From NCBI RefSeq assembly GCF_003641205.1, contig NZ_CP032762.1:5538001-5602000 (forward strand): a stretch of 64,000 nucleotides of DNA. The letters run 5' to 3'. Positions within the stretch are counted from its first letter, which is position 1. The number at the start of each line of letters is the position of its first letter. A model generated the notes under the pieces. The model had not been told where the DNA came from, searched no databases, and was given only the letters and a program-made list of their open reading frames with translations. Source of the stretch: Rhodococcus sp. P1Y. Its GTDB lineage: Bacteria; Actinomycetota; Actinomycetes; Mycobacteriales; Mycobacteriaceae. Positions 1-7,872 of the stretch are shown one piece after another. The position numbers were made by a program, and so were the translations under genes.

Positions 1-234
1 TCGGCTTCCGAAGTGCTCTTTCGCGAAGTCGACGAGAACCTCGGCGACCGCGTCGCTGCCGTCGACTTCCGGTCCCGCCGGGGTCCTACCGAATCCCGGC
101 AGGTCGATGTACGTGCGTTCCCATCCTGCTCGGCGAACGAACACCTCTTCCAGGGGCAGCAGCAGGCGATGATCGACTGCAAACCCGTGGATGAGCAGGA
201 TCGGCTTTCCGGTTCCGATCGTGATCGAGTGCAT
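1..234 (-). CDS. Alpha/beta hydrolase, N-terminal 78 residues (cut by window edge)
   Basis: An open frame runs off the left edge of the window from an ATG at 234. The visible 78 residues carry an alpha/beta-hydrolase start: a beta strand ending in LLIHGF (oxyanion-hole HG motif) and, about 30 residues on, YIDLPGFGRTP, the usual strand-loop before helix B. The nucleophile elbow lies outside the window, so the substrate cannot be guessed. The gene is divergent from the gene at 264, with only 29 bp between the two starts. Fold assignment is fairly sure; exact function is not. Confidence 0.75.
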   Translation of the reverse strand, partial: MHSITIGTGKPILLIHGFAVDHRLLLPLEEVFVRRAGWERTYIDLPGFGRTPAGPEVDGSDAVAEVLVDFAKEHFGSR

Positions 235-263
235 GACCCCCACTGTCTCAGATCCGCGGTCCG

Positions 264-1259
264 TTGTCCGAACTCGATGCGGGAACCTACAGTTCACGAG
301 TGGACATCTCCAAGACGATCGAGTTGGCCGTCCCGATCTTGTGGATCCAAACGATCGAACCGGATTCGTTCCTTGCGGAACACGGGTTCGGTGGCCCCGA
401 CAGCGGCCGCCTGATGTATCTCGGACGAAACCACATCGTTCTCTACAGCGGTGCGACGTACGGTCCCGCCCGTATCGAACTTACTTCGATGCAGCACGCA
501 CCGGAGCCGAGCCTCGGCCGATGGGAAACCGTCGAGGAGGGCACCATCGATGTCACGGGCGCGTTGACCTTGGTACCTCATCCGGTCGGCACCGAAACGA
601 GCGTCGCCGACATCGTAGGAACAACTGCAGTCGACGGTGTTACACCCGGTCTGTGGCACGTCCGCGCTCATGCATCGGGGCGTGCCGTCGACCGAGCCGA
701 CGTATCCGTGCTGGTTCAGTTCTGGCCCGCAGATCGTGCGGTACCCCTGACAACACTGAAGGTCGGCGACGACTTCTTGCCTCACAGCCTGACGACCACG
801 GTGACTCAGCCTCCGCCCAAGTCCAACCCGTTCGATTTGCCCAGGGACCGATCGCTTCTTATCCGAACCGAATTCTCCGACGACGACGCCTGGTCGGCGA
901 CGGTCGATGCTGCCAGCGTGCCCTGGAACCTCGATGGTGATGTCGAAATATGTGCGGACCTAGATACGATCGACAATGTCGCATTCGCGGAGCACACCGT
1001 GCACGAGTTGCGCGCGGTCTTAGGGAACCCACCACCGTACTTCTTCTTCGTTGCGGACCGCGAAACGATCATGAACCCGGATCATCCGATCCTTGCCGTG
1101 GACCACAGCAACGACGAATCAGGAACTCCTGCTGTGAAAACGGTGCGTGTCGCGCCGGAACACCTGGCTGAGGTGGAGAACAATCTGTCGCTCGGGAACA
1201 TGGATTTCGCCGATTTCGCGGACTCGGCCGACGCCGACGGCGTTTATCGAGGATTCTGA
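264..1259 (+). CDS. Hypothetical protein, about 330 aa
   Basis: A continuous 331-codon frame with actinobacterial codon use begins at a TTG (264); a GTG at codon 13 (DISKTIEL follows) is an equally possible start. I recognise no domain, signal peptide or membrane segment. The sequence is rich in Asp, Thr and Val and ends in an acidic stretch (MDFADFADSADADG). It is divergent from the hydrolase at 1-234, and its last 16 bp overlap the 3' end of the convergent HNH gene. It is probably a cytosolic globular protein; function unknown. Confidence 0.6.
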   Translation: MSELDAGTYSSRVDISKTIELAVPILWIQTIEPDSFLAEHGFGGPDSGRLMYLGRNHIVLYSGATYGPARIELTSMQHAPEPSLGRWETVEEGTIDVTGALTLVPHPVGTETSVADIVGTTAVDGVTPGLWHVRAHASGRAVDRADVSVLVQFWPADRAVPLTTLKVGDDFLPHSLTTTVTQPPPKSNPFDLPRDRSLLIRTEFSDDDAWSATVDAASVPWNLDGDVEICADLDTIDNVAFAEHTVHELRAVLGNPPPYFFFVADRETIMNPDHPILAVDHSNDESGTPAVKTVRVAPEHLAEVENNLSLGNMDFADFADSADADGVYRGF

Positions 1260-3709
1260 TCCCTTATCTGGCACATGCAGATTCGGGCATGGCTGTGGGC
1301 GGCACAGGTGGTGCTTTCTGTGCCGCTGGGTGCAGGTGCCCTGTGTGTGGGGCTGGTGGGGGCCGGGGTGGTCCCCCGGGTGGCGACCGGTTCTGCCGGT
1401 CGGGTCGCCACCCCCCTTGTGTCAGGCGGGTGGTGCGCCTGGTTCGGGGGTTCCGGGTTGTGGGGAATGTGGATGTCGCTGCGCCCGGGCTGTTTCGGGG
1501 TTCGGCTGGTCGGTGTCCGTTGATTCGAGGGTGCCGGGCATGCCGGGCAGGGGTGTGTCGGAGGGGTGGATGTATTCGTGTGGGTGGTGGTAGTGGTTGA
1601 TGGTTCCGTGTCTGTGGGGTCGAGTGCGGTGGGTGGGTGCCAGAGGGTGCGGCCGGGGTAGGGGTGGTCGGGTTCGGCTTTGGTGGTGGCCCAATCGGTG
1701 TCGGTTTTTCCGACGAGGGGGTGGTGGATGTCGCAGCCGAAGGTGAGTGTGTCGATGTCGGTGTTGCCGCCGTCGGCCCATTCGTCGATGTGGTGGGTCT
1801 GGGAGTAGGTGGCGGGTCGGATGCAGCCGGGGAAGGTGCAGCCTCGGTCGGCGGCGATGAGGACGATGCGTTGGTCGGGTGTGGCGAGGCGTTTGGTGCG
1901 GGCGAGGTGCAGGGGTCTGCCGGTGCGGTCGTCGAAGATGACGAGGTAGTGGTGGGCGTGGGTGGCCATGCGGATGGCGTCGCGGATGGCGATGGTGGAT
2001 CCAGTGGCGGTGATGGCGTGTCCGGTGGCTGTTTCGAGTTCTTTGAGTGTCATGGTGATGACGGCGGTGACGGGTAGTCCTCGGTGTTGGCCGAGTTGTC
2101 CGGAGGCGAGCATTTGTCGCAGGATTGTTTTGAGTGCGTCGTGTTGGCGTCGTCCGAGGCCGCGTCTGTCTCGTTGGGCCCGTTCGGTGTCGGCTTCGGA
2201 TTCGGTATCGGTGACACCGGAGTCCGAATCCTCGCCGTCTCCGTCGCCGTCGGCATCCTCGCCGGGATCGTCGCTCTCGTCCTCGGCGGCGTCATCGTCG
2301 CCCGAACCGCAGTCGCCCGAACTGCCGTCGCCTGATCCATCACCCGAACTGTTGCCGGGACCGCCGCTACCCGAACTGCCGCAACGCGAATTGCCGGTGT
2401 CGTCGCCGGTGGGTGTGTCGAACAAGCTCGGCTCTGTGTTGTCGGGGCTGCTGTTGGTGTCGGGTTCGTTGGTGTCGGGTTCGTCGATTACGGGGGTGGT
2501 GTCGGCGGGGTTGCACATGCCGGGTTTGGCCCATTTGCTGAATGCGGCTTCGAGGTAGGCGCGGAATTCGGCGTCGCAGCGGAATCGTCCGGTGCTCAGT
2601 CCTGCGGCGTCGGGATCGTCGAGGTAGAGGTAGGTGTTCTCGGCGACCGATTCTGTGTCGAGGTCGCCGTCGGGGTCGAGGATGTCGTAGAGGCGGCGGG
2701 CGGCGACGGTGAACGCATCGGGCAGTAGGTCCCTAGCGAGTTGCACCAGTTGTTGTTCGGCGTGCTCGGCGGTGTCGGCGTCGACTTTGGTGCCGAGTCT
2801 TTTGAAGAATTTGCGGATGATCTGTTGGTGTTCTTCGCCGATGATTCCGTTTTCGGCGGCGTGGGTGGTGGCGGGTAGGTGTGGTGGGAGGCGTTCACCG
2901 GTGAGGGTGGTGCGTTCGCCGAATTGTTCGGCCATCAGGATGCGTTGTCCGGATTGTTTCATCGACAGTCGGAGGAGGACGGCGAGTGCTTCGGGGATCG
3001 ATCCGTAGATGCCGTCGAGTCCGTGTTGGTCGATGAGGTCGGCGATCCAGGTGTGGGAGTAGGCGAACAGGGTTCGGGTCATGGTTTCGGTACGCATCAG
3101 CAGGGCTCGGCGGTCACTGTTGGTCAGGGACATCGTTTGTATCTGTCCGAGTCGTATGATGCCTGCTTCGAGGTCTGCGATGACGCGTGCGAGGCCGGGT
3201 GCGTCGATCACCGGTGTCGCGGTCAGGTCGAGTTCGGTGACCGGTACGACTCCGTCTCGGCCGTCGCGGTTGGTGGACCACGACTGTGCCCAGGCGGTCA
3301 TCGGATCCGGCTTCGACCCCGCTGTTCCTTCCTGCAGAGCATCTCCCTCCGCTTCAGCCTGATCCCCCGACCCAGCCTGCTGCACTTCAGCCTCCTCCGA
3401 TTCAGCTGGATCCTCCGTGCTGATCGAATCAGGTTCGACTGCAACACCACTCGGCTCGGAGGTCTCATCCGCATCGGCGCTGCCACCTACTGATTCAGCA
3501 GCCGCATCCGGCAGCACGGCAGCATCACCAACCGTGACTGAGTCACCAACCGTCACCGCATCACCGGCCGTCACCGCGTCATCGACAGTCACCGCTTCCC
3601 CCGCCGTCACCGCTTCGCCGGCCGTCACCGCACCACCGACCGTCAGATCGGCGATATCCCCTGCTGCTGTGTTGGCTTCGTCGACCGAAGCGCTATCCCC
3701 CGAAAGCAT
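1244..3709 (-). CDS. DUF222 / 13E12-family HNH endonuclease domain protein, unusually long (821 aa)
   Basis: Central DUF222 domain (about residues 195-560) followed by an HNH nuclease domain (about 625-700) with the CTFPGC and HHIDEWADGG motifs and a second CDIHHP pair. This is the 13E12 repeat family of mycobacteria and rhodococci, usually about 400-550 aa and of unknown physiological role. This copy is much longer. Residues 1-140 are low complexity with seven VTAGEA-type hexapeptides, residues about 420-520 form a Gly/Ser/Asp-rich acidic linker, and the C-terminal 110 residues are Pro/Thr/His-rich. A perfect SOS box lies 34 bp upstream of the ATG, so DNA-damage induction through LexA is likely. 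Its 3' end overlaps the convergent gene by 16 bp. The ATG at 3709 includes the repeat region; later starts cannot be excluded. Confidence 0.88.
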   Translation of the reverse strand: MLSGDSASVDEANTAAGDIADLTVGGAVTAGEAVTAGEAVTVDDAVTAGDAVTVGDSVTVGDAAVLPDAAAESVGGSADADETSEPSGVAVEPDSISTEDPAESEEAEVQQAGSGDQAEAEGDALQEGTAGSKPDPMTAWAQSWSTNRDGRDGVVPVTELDLTATPVIDAPGLARVIADLEAGIIRLGQIQTMSLTNSDRRALLMRTETMTRTLFAYSHTWIADLIDQHGLDGIYGSIPEALAVLLRLSMKQSGQRILMAEQFGERTTLTGERLPPHLPATTHAAENGIIGEEHQQIIRKFFKRLGTKVDADTAEHAEQQLVQLARDLLPDAFTVAARRLYDILDPDGDLDTESVAENTYLYLDDPDAAGLSTGRFRCDAEFRAYLEAAFSKWAKPGMCNPADTTPVIDEPDTNEPDTNSSPDNTEPSLFDTPTGDDTGNSRCGSSGSGGPGNSSGDGSGDGSSGDCGSGDDDAAEDESDDPGEDADGDGDGEDSDSGVTDTESEADTERAQRDRRGLGRRQHDALKTILRQMLASGQLGQHRGLPVTAVITMTLKELETATGHAITATGSTIAIRDAIRMATHAHHYLVIFDDRTGRPLHLARTKRLATPDQRIVLIAADRGCTFPGCIRPATYSQTHHIDEWADGGNTDIDTLTFGCDIHHPLVGKTDTDWATTKAEPDHPYPGRTLWHPPTALDPTDTEPSTTTTTHTNTSTPPTHPCPACPAPSNQRTPTSRTPKQPGRSDIHIPHNPEPPNQAHHPPDTRGVATRPAEPVATRGTTPAPTSPTHRAPAPSGTESTTCAAHSHARICMCQIRDQNPR
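3521..3646 (-). repeat. Seven 18-bp tandem repeats encoding hexapeptides
   Basis: Residues about 22-63 of the HNH protein are seven in-frame hexapeptides of the form V/L-T-A/V-G/D-x-A/S (VTAGEA, VTVDDA, VTAGDA, VTVGDS). The DNA unit is 18 bp with a shared GTCACCGC core. Copy number may vary between strains. Confidence 0.75.
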
Positions 3710-3742
3710 GAGATCAATCTAGCCCGACCCACCGACAAGTTT

Positions 3743-3758
3743 TCGAACACCAGTTCGA
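3743..3758. promoter_or_regulatory. LexA (SOS) box
   Basis: TCGAAC-ACCA-GTTCGA is a perfect 6-4-6 palindrome and a full match to the actinobacterial LexA box TCGAAC(N4)GTTCGA. It lies 34 bp upstream of the HNH/13E12 start codon. Several mycobacterial 13E12 proteins are known to be LexA-controlled, which supports the call. Confidence 0.85.
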
Positions 3759-4171
3759 TACACCCTATGCGGCGATCCGCCTGCGCGGACGTCTGGACTC
3801 CATGTCGAGCGAATACATCAGGCAGAAGTGCTAGATTGCCAAATCAATTGCGCCAGTCGAGGTTCGACCTACATGAGCACCGCGGCACCGAGTAGCCAGT
3901 AGCGGGCCCAGACTCGCCGGGCGCACGAGAGTCGGTCATCCCTCGCGGCGCTCCTGTGGCGGTCCGTTCTGGAGCCGGAGATACGTTCCGCGCGAATGTC
4001 ATCGCCACCACCGCACCTCGTTCACCAACGAAAGGAGGGTGCATCGAGAGCTGCGCCGGAGGGCCTCACCGGGTCGGCCGCCCCTGTACCCACTGACGTG
4101 GGCCGGATGGCGCAGACGTGGCCGTCGTAGATTCCGGAAGTGTGCTGTAGTCAACCGAGTTCGGAGATCGC
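3759..4171. other. Intergenic stretch without a convincing gene
   Basis: About 410 bp between the SOS box and the hairpin downstream of the membrane-protein gene. Open frames here are short and strongly Arg-biased. One has a strong AAGGAGG near 4030, but the start codons after it are badly spaced and the product is Arg-rich. I see no RNA gene or mobile element. Confidence 0.5.
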
Positions 4172-4197
4172 CCAAGCCCTCGGCCACCAGGGCTTGG
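4172..4197 (-). terminator. Hairpin downstream of the 4226-4615 gene
   Basis: CCAAGCCCT pairs with AGGGCTTGG (9 bp, 8-nt loop) 28 bp after the stop codon at 4226. There is no U-run, so a terminator role is only likely. Confidence 0.45.
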
Positions 4198-4225
4198 TGT
4201 GGGTGAACGCCGATGGCTCGTCGGC

Positions 4226-4615
4226 TCACGAAGCGGACCCGCCGTCAGTAGGTTCCGCAATCTGCCGCAAGGCGAACAGCAGTAGTACAGCCGACACAGC
4301 TGTCAGGGACAGTGAAAACGCCGGCCGTTCGGAAGCAGCCAACAGAACCGCGATCGACCACGTCGCGATTCCGGCCACCAGCAACACAACTGCCGCAACG
4401 GCGCCGCTCTCGACATGAAACAACCCGATCCGAATCTGCAACAGCACCAATCCGATGGCCGATGCAATCCCTGCGACGGCCAGGCTCAAAGCTGCTGTCA
4501 CACCGGTCGACTCACCAGCCGACAGCATCACCACCGGCAACCCGCACGCTACGACCACCGTCCCAACCTCGAGCCAACCGGCGCGCCTTGAAAGCAGCCG
4601 AGTACGCACATCCAT
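4226..4615 (-). CDS. Small integral membrane protein, four predicted TM segments
   Basis: 129 aa starting MDVRTRLLSRR at the ATG at 4615, chosen because GGAGGGG stands 7 nt upstream; the frame stays open further upstream but without hydrophobic content. Four hydrophobic stretches follow (about residues 15-35, 42-62, 68-90 and 95-118), separated by very short loops, with a positive N-terminus and an acidic C-terminal tail (EPTDGGSAS). I recognise no family. It is divergent from the CGNR gene at 4860, with about 245 bp between starts. Confidence 0.7.
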   Translation of the reverse strand: MDVRTRLLSRRAGWLEVGTVVVACGLPVVMLSAGESTGVTAALSLAVAGIASAIGLVLLQIRIGLFHVESGAVAAVVLLVAGIATWSIAVLLAASERPAFSLSLTAVSAVLLLFALRQIAEPTDGGSAS

Positions 4616-4799
4616 GTCGATCCCCTCCACGCTGTTCGATGACCGGAACTCCGGTCCCGTTCGGTTCAACCCACTGGGTTCGATGAACTCCCGCCATCGG
4701 CAAAAAGTGACACCGAATCCCGGACGGGCAAGACAGGCGAAAAACGAGCGATCCGAATGCGAGCTCGAGACCCTAGCGTCTCGACGATCGGTCATCCGG

Positions 4800-4859
4800 A
4801 ACCGGCTAAGACAGTTCTAGCAGTCCCTGAACTTCTAGGCAACCGGCTAAGGTGGTTCC
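4800..4859 (+). promoter_or_regulatory. Leaderless-type promoter with direct repeats before the CGNR gene
   Basis: AACCGGCTAAG occurs at 4800-4810 and again at 4841-4851, exactly 41 bp apart. The second copy contains TAAGGT (4848-4853), a TANNNT -10 element ending 6 nt before the ATG, the spacing seen for leaderless actinobacterial transcripts. There is no Shine-Dalgarno sequence. The duplicated motif may be an operator, possibly for the regulator itself. Confidence 0.45.
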
Positions 4860-5426
4860 ATGCGCACCGACTATCCCGACTTTCGCTTTGGGACTGTGCT
4901 CGCGACGAGCTTCACTGCAACGCTGACCGAGCGCCGAGGCGACGCAGTCGAACGGATTCCAACCCCACAACGACTCATCGACTGGCTGACCGTCAGCGGA
5001 CTATCGGTCGGGTCGTGCGACAGCGACCAACTCGACCTTGCTCGCGAACTGAGGGAAGCAATTCACGCAACTGCGACGGCCGCAGCACTCGCAGAACCAC
5101 TCCCCGAATCAGCCGTCTCGATAATCAACGACCGCAGCACACACGGCAGTGCGGCAGCGATCCTGACGCACGAAGGACAGCGGCAGTGGCAGCTCAGTAC
5201 CGCGACGTCCGTCGAAGATGCACTGAGCGTGGTCGCTGCCAACGCAATCGAGATCCTTTCCGGCGAACGAGACGGCAGATTGGCCTTGTGCGCATCGCTT
5301 ACGTGCCGGGCCGCATTCTTCGATACCAGCCAGAGCCGCTCCCGCCGATGGTGCGACATGAACACGTGTGGCAACCGTCAGAAGAAGGCCCGCTACAACG
5401 CCCACCAGCGCCGCAGACCGACTTGA
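4860..5426 (+). CDS. CGNR zinc-finger (ABATE domain) transcriptional regulator
   Basis: 188 aa. Residues 1-135 fit the ABATE-type stress-induced domain. The C-terminal 45 residues carry the CGNR zinc finger: C-x4-C (ASLTCRAAFFD), the S-R-S-R-R-W-C segment, then CGNR followed by a basic KKARYNAHQRRR tail. Proteins of this type are presumed DNA-binding regulators in actinobacteria. It is probably leaderless, because a -10 element ends 6 nt before the ATG. It stands alone, divergent from the membrane protein at 4226-4615. Confidence 0.85.
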   Translation: MRTDYPDFRFGTVLATSFTATLTERRGDAVERIPTPQRLIDWLTVSGLSVGSCDSDQLDLARELREAIHATATAAALAEPLPESAVSIINDRSTHGSAAAILTHEGQRQWQLSTATSVEDALSVVAANAIEILSGERDGRLALCASLTCRAAFFDTSQSRSRRWCDMNTCGNRQKKARYNAHQRRRPT

Positions 5427-5524
5427 GCCCAACGTCGAGCCACAACCAGCGCCGAGCTGGGTGTTCTGACCGGGCCTAAGGTAGGTGTAATTCATCGAAA
5501 TCGCGCGTTCACGAGGGGGGTCGG

Positions 5525-5926
5525 GTGTCGAAGTTTCGCGTACGACTCGACAGTGAGGTTGTTCGCCGGTGGGCAAACACCCTCGCTCCAATCTGGTTCA
5601 CGGTGGTGCTTTGGCCCCGCCTGGGCGACGCCGTCGAACATCCCACTCTCTGGAACTGGCTTTTCGTTGTAGCCGTCCTCGCAGGCGCGGTCACATTCGC
5701 GATAGACGCCGTCAGGATGTGGCGCAAGCACTTGGCGCGAGGAACTACGGCGGCCCGCCCGTTAGTTGCAACCGACGACGTTCCGTCTGTGGACGTGCAG
5801 TCTGCGATCGCGGGGACGAAAAACCGGATTTCGGCAATCAAAGCGCTGCGTGAACGACACCGCGGCCTCCGACTGAAGGACGCTGCAGATCTTGTCGACG
5901 CAGCTCTCGCTGCTCGAAGTGAATGA
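5525..5926 (+). CDS. Membrane-anchored protein with a ribosomal L7/L12 C-terminal-like segment
   Basis: 133 aa from a GTG at 5525, preceded by a GAGGGGGG ribosome site. Two hydrophobic segments (about residues 20-35 and 43-62) are followed by a basic stretch and a Pro/Val linker. The C-terminal region reads ISAIKALRERHRGLRLKDAA then DLVDAAL, matching the bL12 C-terminal pattern of I-x-x-I-K-x-(V/L)-R-E followed by G-L-x-L-K-(E/D)-A-x-D-L-V-(E/D). Such CTD-like modules occur outside the ribosome in actinobacterial proteins of unknown role. No clear operon partner. Confidence 0.7.
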   Translation: MSKFRVRLDSEVVRRWANTLAPIWFTVVLWPRLGDAVEHPTLWNWLFVVAVLAGAVTFAIDAVRMWRKHLARGTTAARPLVATDDVPSVDVQSAIAGTKNRISAIKALRERHRGLRLKDAADLVDAALAARSE

Positions 5927-6000
5927 GGGCAAGTACGCCACTCACATCGCGTCGTCCGACGACGCTTCGGTCTCCGATTGCGACGGATGCTAAGTTCCTG

Positions 6001-6093
6001 ACAGGGCAACTGGCGATAGGTGGTCACCACCGGGGAGCCCCTGAAAGCGAAGCGTCGTCCGCCTGGGTGCTTCACCACTTCTGGTGAAGGCGG
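6001..6093 (+). ncRNA. ZTP (pfl-motif) riboswitch, translational type
   Basis: The leader contains the diagnostic ZTP/ZMP aptamer blocks in order. ACTGGCGA (6009-6016) and AGGTGG...CCACCGGGGAGC (6018-6038) lie within a P1 helix CAGGG/CCCTG (6002-6006/6039-6043). The conserved CCGCCTGGG (6059-6067) follows. In this family CCGCC forms a pseudoknot with the GGCG of the first domain. Directly downstream lies a hairpin TTCACCA-CTTC-TGGTGAA (6071-6088) whose continuation GGCGG (6089-6093) is complementary to CCGCC. Without ligand, CCGCC could therefore pair with GGCGG and hide the ribosome site GAAGGCGG; ligand binding would free it. Known ZTP riboswitches sense ZMP/ZTP (purine and one-carbon shortage). 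The gene behind it is an acetyltransferase. Confidence 0.88.
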
Positions 6094-6594
6094 ATGCCCG
6101 TGTTACTTTTTCGTCGTGCCGAGAGTGCAGACGCGGCAACGATATTGGCTTTGCGCCACGCGGCCGAGGATTGGTTGGCTGCGAGATCCATCGACCAGTG
6201 GACGCCACGAGAGGTTTCACTCGCGACTATCGATCAGCAAGTCGCCCGTGGCGAGTTCGTCGTCGGTCTCGAGCCGCACACACAGAACATCATCGCCGCA
6301 ATGCGATTGATCTGGTCGGACCCGAAAATCTGGACCGACGACGAGAACGCCTGCTATGTCCACGGCCTGGTTATCGATCGTTCTCACGCAGGCGCGGGCC
6401 TCGGAACGGCAATGCTCGATCAGGCGTCCGATACGGCACGAAAAGCCAGCGTGGGTCGCTTGAGACTCGATTGCGCCGAAACCAACGCCGCTCTACGTAG
6501 CTACTACAAGCACCACGGTTTCAACGAGATCGGACGCCGCGAATTCGATGACGGCCAGTGGTTCAGCGTCACGCTGTTCGAGATGCGCCTCTGA
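6094..6594 (+). CDS. GNAT-family N-acetyltransferase under ZTP riboswitch control
   Basis: 166 aa GNAT fold covering the whole protein: N-terminal strand VLLFRRAESADAATI, then YVHGLVIDRSHAGAGLGTAML with the acetyl-CoA pyrophosphate loop (R/Q-x-x-G-x-G/A variant), then LRLDCAETNAALRSYYKHHG, the usual last helix. The product would acetylate a small molecule or protein amine; the substrate is unknown. The ATG at 6094 directly abuts GGCGG. The GTG two codons on (6100) is better spaced from GAAGG (9 nt) and may be the true start. The ZTP riboswitch in its leader predicts induction when ZMP/ZTP accumulates (purine, folate or formyl shortage). It is convergent with the next gene. Confidence 0.88.
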   Translation: MPVLLFRRAESADAATILALRHAAEDWLAARSIDQWTPREVSLATIDQQVARGEFVVGLEPHTQNIIAAMRLIWSDPKIWTDDENACYVHGLVIDRSHAGAGLGTAMLDQASDTARKASVGRLRLDCAETNAALRSYYKHHGFNEIGRREFDDGQWFSVTLFEMRL

Positions 6595-6610
6595 TCGACG
6601 CTCTACCGAG

Positions 6611-7447
6611 CTACTCGAAATTCACAGCAGACGGCTTTCGCGGGTAGATCGGAAAATCCCACATATAGTAGTCGGCTACGTGTGTGAAACCCATGTCGAC
6701 GTACAGCGGATACCCCGACGATGTTGCCTGCAGAACGGCCAGCCTTGCACCGGCTGCGAAACCGGCTTGGATTGCTTGCTGGGCAATCGCTGCGCCGAAG
6801 CCTCGATGCCTGAATCCGCGACGTACAGCAACGAAATACACCCCGACAGTGTCACCTGAGCGCACGCCGATGCTCACCGCCACACACCGGCCGTCGAGCC
6901 GGCCAAGACAGAACCAAAAGTCGTCGTCGCTTAGAGCACGCTTGTGCACGATCGGCTTCAACAATGCCGAGTCCATTCGGTAGCCCGCAGCAGCGCAGTC
7001 GACGAAGGCTCGGAGATCGGCAAGGTCCGCTGCCGTCGATTGTTCCAGTGGAGTCTCTCTAGGCTGCGCAGCGTTGCCGACCGCCATGGTCATGATCGGG
7101 TACAACGGCTCGCGCTCGATGCCACGGAGCGTGGCCAATTCCTGCACTGCGGCACTTGGCCGCTCGCTGACAACGCGCCACATCAGATCGCGTTCCTGAA
7201 AGTGTGCAGCAACGGCAGCGACCGCCGCTGTGTCCTGGGTTCCACCAGCCCCACACTGCAGTTGGTTGAAGCCGGCCGCTCGAATGCCCGTGTCGACTAT
7301 CAGACCACCGGGCACCTCTACGACCGCACCATCGGTGACGCGCGCAAGATGACACCAAAACTCACGGTGGTTGCGGTGCGCCGCTTGAAGGTCTTCGTTC
7401 GCCGGCACACCCCAAGTATGGCGCAGCCCTTTTGGTGGCTTCTTCAC
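6611..7447 (-). CDS. GNAT-family N-acetyltransferase
   Basis: 278 aa starting at a GTG that overlaps the Lrp stop codon by 4 bp (GTGA), so it is translationally coupled to the Lrp regulator. The first 130 residues are a poorly conserved N-terminal part. Residues about 140-260 form the GNAT domain, with VYFVAVRRGFRHRGFGAAI holding the R-x-x-G-x-G/A acetyl-CoA motif and LQATSSGYPLYVDMGF the beta6/alpha4 motif. Substrate unknown. Coupling with Lrp suggests an amino-acid-related role. Confidence 0.85.
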   Translation of the reverse strand: MKKPPKGLRHTWGVPANEDLQAAHRNHREFWCHLARVTDGAVVEVPGGLIVDTGIRAAGFNQLQCGAGGTQDTAAVAAVAAHFQERDLMWRVVSERPSAAVQELATLRGIEREPLYPIMTMAVGNAAQPRETPLEQSTAADLADLRAFVDCAAAGYRMDSALLKPIVHKRALSDDDFWFCLGRLDGRCVAVSIGVRSGDTVGVYFVAVRRGFRHRGFGAAIAQQAIQAGFAAGARLAVLQATSSGYPLYVDMGFTHVADYYMWDFPIYPRKPSAVNFE

Positions 7448-7872
7448 TGACCTGTGAGGGAATTGATCAGCAGACTGGTTTCCGTATCCATAACCCCGGC
7501 GACTGCGCGGATCCGTTCGAGTACCGAATCGAACTCGGCCATCGTCGATGTCCGGAGCTGTACGACCAGATCCCAGGTGCCGAGCGTCGAATGGAGATTG
7601 TCGACCTCCGGGAACCCACGTATGGCCCGAACTACATCCTGGCCCAGTTGAGGGCTGCTGCGCACAAGCGTGATGGCTCGGATCGTGTCCCTGTCGATCT
7701 CGTCGCTCAATCGAATGGTGAAAGCTTCGATCACACCCGAGCGGGTCAGGCGATCGATGCGCGCCGTGACCGTCGACCTGTTCACCTCGAGCTCTTTCGC
7801 GAGGACGGCGACCGGAAGCCGTGAATGTCCACGCAGGAGAGAGATAAGACGGCGGTCCAACTCATCGATCAC
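7444..7872 (-). CDS. Lrp/AsnC-family transcriptional regulator
   Basis: 142 aa from a GTG. The N-terminal winged helix starts with the typical IDELDRRLISLLRGHSRLP, with LAKELEVNRSTVTARIDRL as recognition region. The C-terminal RAM domain (about residues 65-140) contains GTWDLVVQLRTSTM. Family members bind amino acids through the RAM domain and act as octamers. It is co-translated with the GNAT gene downstream and divergent from the arginase-like gene at 8008, so those two transcripts are its probable targets. Confidence 0.9.
   Translation of the reverse strand: MIDELDRRLISLLRGHSRLPVAVLAKELEVNRSTVTARIDRLTRSGVIEAFTIRLSDEIDRDTIRAITLVRSSPQLGQDVVRAIRGFPEVDNLHSTLGTWDLVVQLRTSTMAEFDSVLERIRAVAGVMDTETSLLINSLTGQ

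Noticed and set aside
3530..3660. CRISPR-like or microsatellite array
   Set aside because: The repeats are contiguous, in frame and coding (hexapeptides); there are no spacers.
4030..4200. Possible small gene after a strong AAGGAGG
   Set aside because: The start codon is too close to the ribosome site and the product is Arg-rich without conserved features.
6100..6112. Rho-independent terminator from the TTTTT just inside the GNAT gene
   Set aside because: The T-run is about 17 nt beyond the leader hairpin and inside the coding frame; translational control fits better.
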